Of a DNA stretch of 64,000 bases, positions 62,840 through 64,000 are shown piece by piece. The notes below the pieces were generated by a model that did not search any database, was not told the DNA's origin, and was given only the letters and a program-made list of their open reading frames with translations. Position numbers and translations under genes: made by a program. Each line of letters opens with the position of its first letter. Position 1 is the first letter of the stretch. The stretch is from Charina bottae (lineage: Eukaryota > Chordata > Lepidosauria > Squamata > Charinaidae), in the NCBI GenBank assembly GCA_023362775.1, contig JALMGJ010000018.1:2419001-2483000 (forward strand). The letters are read 5' to 3'.

Positions 62840-62892
62840 GTTGCAAAAATAGAGAGGCACAAACCCGTTTAAAAGAACAGAAACATGCGCTC

Positions 62893-62960
62893 GGGGGTGC
62901 CTGTGGGGGGTCGACCAAGTCAAGATGGCGTGTGCACGTCACGCACCAAAGCGGCTTCTT
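62893..62960. repeat. Foldback family, single arm
   Basis: GACCAAGTCAAGATGGCGTG, a diverged left arm, follows GGGGGTGCCTGTGGGGGGTC. No right arm was found. Confidence 0.35.
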
Positions 62961-63055
62961 GGTCAATTGTGTTTCAGCCTCTTTCGGTGAGGAGGAGGGC
63001 CTGCAGACATCAGGTTCTTCCTGTTTTGGAAAGGCAATTCAGGACCCTTAAGTAG

Positions 63056-63360
63056 TAAAGGTAAAGGTTCCCACGCACAGTCGTGTCCGACTCTAGGGGC
63101 CGGTGCTCATCTCCGTTTGTTAGCCGAAGAGCCAGCGTTGTCCGAAGACGCTTCCACGGTCATGTGGCCGGCATGACATGCGCGGAACGCTGTTACCATC
63201 CCACCAAAGTGGTACCTATTCATCTACTTGCATTTGCATGCTTTCGAATTGCTAGGTTGGCAAGAGCTGGGGCGAGTGCGGGAGCTCACTCCGTCACGCG
63301 GGGCTGGGGATTCGAACCGCCAACCTTCTGATCAACAAGCCTGGCATCTTAACCGCTGGG
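63056..63360 (-). mobile_element. tRNA-derived SINE, slightly truncated
   Basis: Minus orientation with the internal region conserved (CGAAGACGCTTCCACGGTCA). Part of the tail and the end of the tRNA-like head are missing or altered. Confidence 0.85.
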
Positions 63361-64000
63361 GGCAAAGCCACGTTCGGCCAAACTGCTGGGGGCCAAACTG
63401 CGGCATCAGGAGGGCGAAAGAGGGACTGGCTCAGCGGCCCTTCGCGCCTCCTGCCTGAGCCAACACACTTTTCACCCCGATGGCTGGCCCTGGTGGATTA
63501 GCAGGGCGGCTGGGGAACATGGGAATGGAGGCTGAGTGATCTGAAGGGGGCCAGGAGAAGGAAGGCTGGGCTAGAGCCCAGAGCGTCCAACCTTTTCAAA
63601 CCCAGGAGAACAACCAGGGGCACATTGACAGTTGTACCACGGGCCTACCTTTGGGCTCTGCAGCTGAGAAGGATCCTAATGCGCATCGTTTCGAAAATAA
63701 AAAGAGGAAAGGCCCTCGCCTGATCCCACTTCTAACACCACTGGAGTCAAAAGGGAAAAGTCTCGGCATCCCTGCCTGATAAACCAAGTGGGCTGGGGTG
63801 GGGCAGAAGGAGGGCGGTTTGGTTCACAAAACCCCTGTGACCAGGCCAGTTATAGACCTAGTAGTTACATTCACACAACATGTGTGTTTATGGGTTTGTT
63901 TTGAGGGGGGGTCCTAACCTGTTCTGCAAACCCTTTGGATTCAGTGTGCTATACGAGCCCAGAAACTGGGTTAATTTAGGGATAGTTTGAGCATGTTACG

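Overview
The window looks like a piece of a squamate reptile (lizard or snake) genome. It is intron-rich vertebrate DNA filled with BovB/RTE LINEs, tRNA-derived SINEs whose 3' tail resembles the BovB tail, CR1/L2 and L1 LINE remnants, many small hAT and TA-flanked DNA transposons, and long microsatellites. No species can be named from this.

One host protein-coding gene can be supported. SLC16A2 (MCT8, thyroid hormone transporter) is on the minus strand, represented by its last five coding exons: 38191-38335, 31253-31715, 27104-27247, 24911-25139 and 22359-22579. All junctions have GT/AG sites, the phases fit, and together the exons encode about 400 residues, from transmembrane segment 2 to the C-terminus. 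The first exon (N-terminus and TM1) was not found, so it should lie beyond base 64000 and intron 1 should exceed 25.6 kb. Residues known to matter in human MCT8 (His415, Arg445, Asp498) are present at exactly the expected spacing.

Layout. 1-22 kb is downstream of SLC16A2 and holds dispersed repeats, a candidate minus-strand polyadenylation signal at 6155-6160, and a recent 245-bp direct duplication (7486-7735 and 8677-8925). 22-38 kb is the exon-bearing part of SLC16A2; its introns contain a BovB tail, an internally deleted L1 with perfect target-site duplications, a CR1/L2 reverse-transcriptase relic, TA-flanked DNA transposons and a SINE with a 102-bp tandem expansion. 38-64 kb is intron 1 or 5' territory and holds nested BovB/SINE/CR1 insertions, a second reverse-transcriptase relic, an R4-like LINE relic, Penelope-like fragments with hammerhead-ribozyme-like cores, and several microsatellites.

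The most notable points are: a hAT transposon inserted exactly at the SLC16A2 stop codon, so that the stop lies within the 8-bp target duplication; hammerhead-like motifs in a family resembling Penelope elements; an ORF1-only L1 derivative; and a dispersed foldback family with a GTCAAAAAAGTCAAGATGG-type arm. No bacterial-type system, CRISPR array or clearly new gene system was found.
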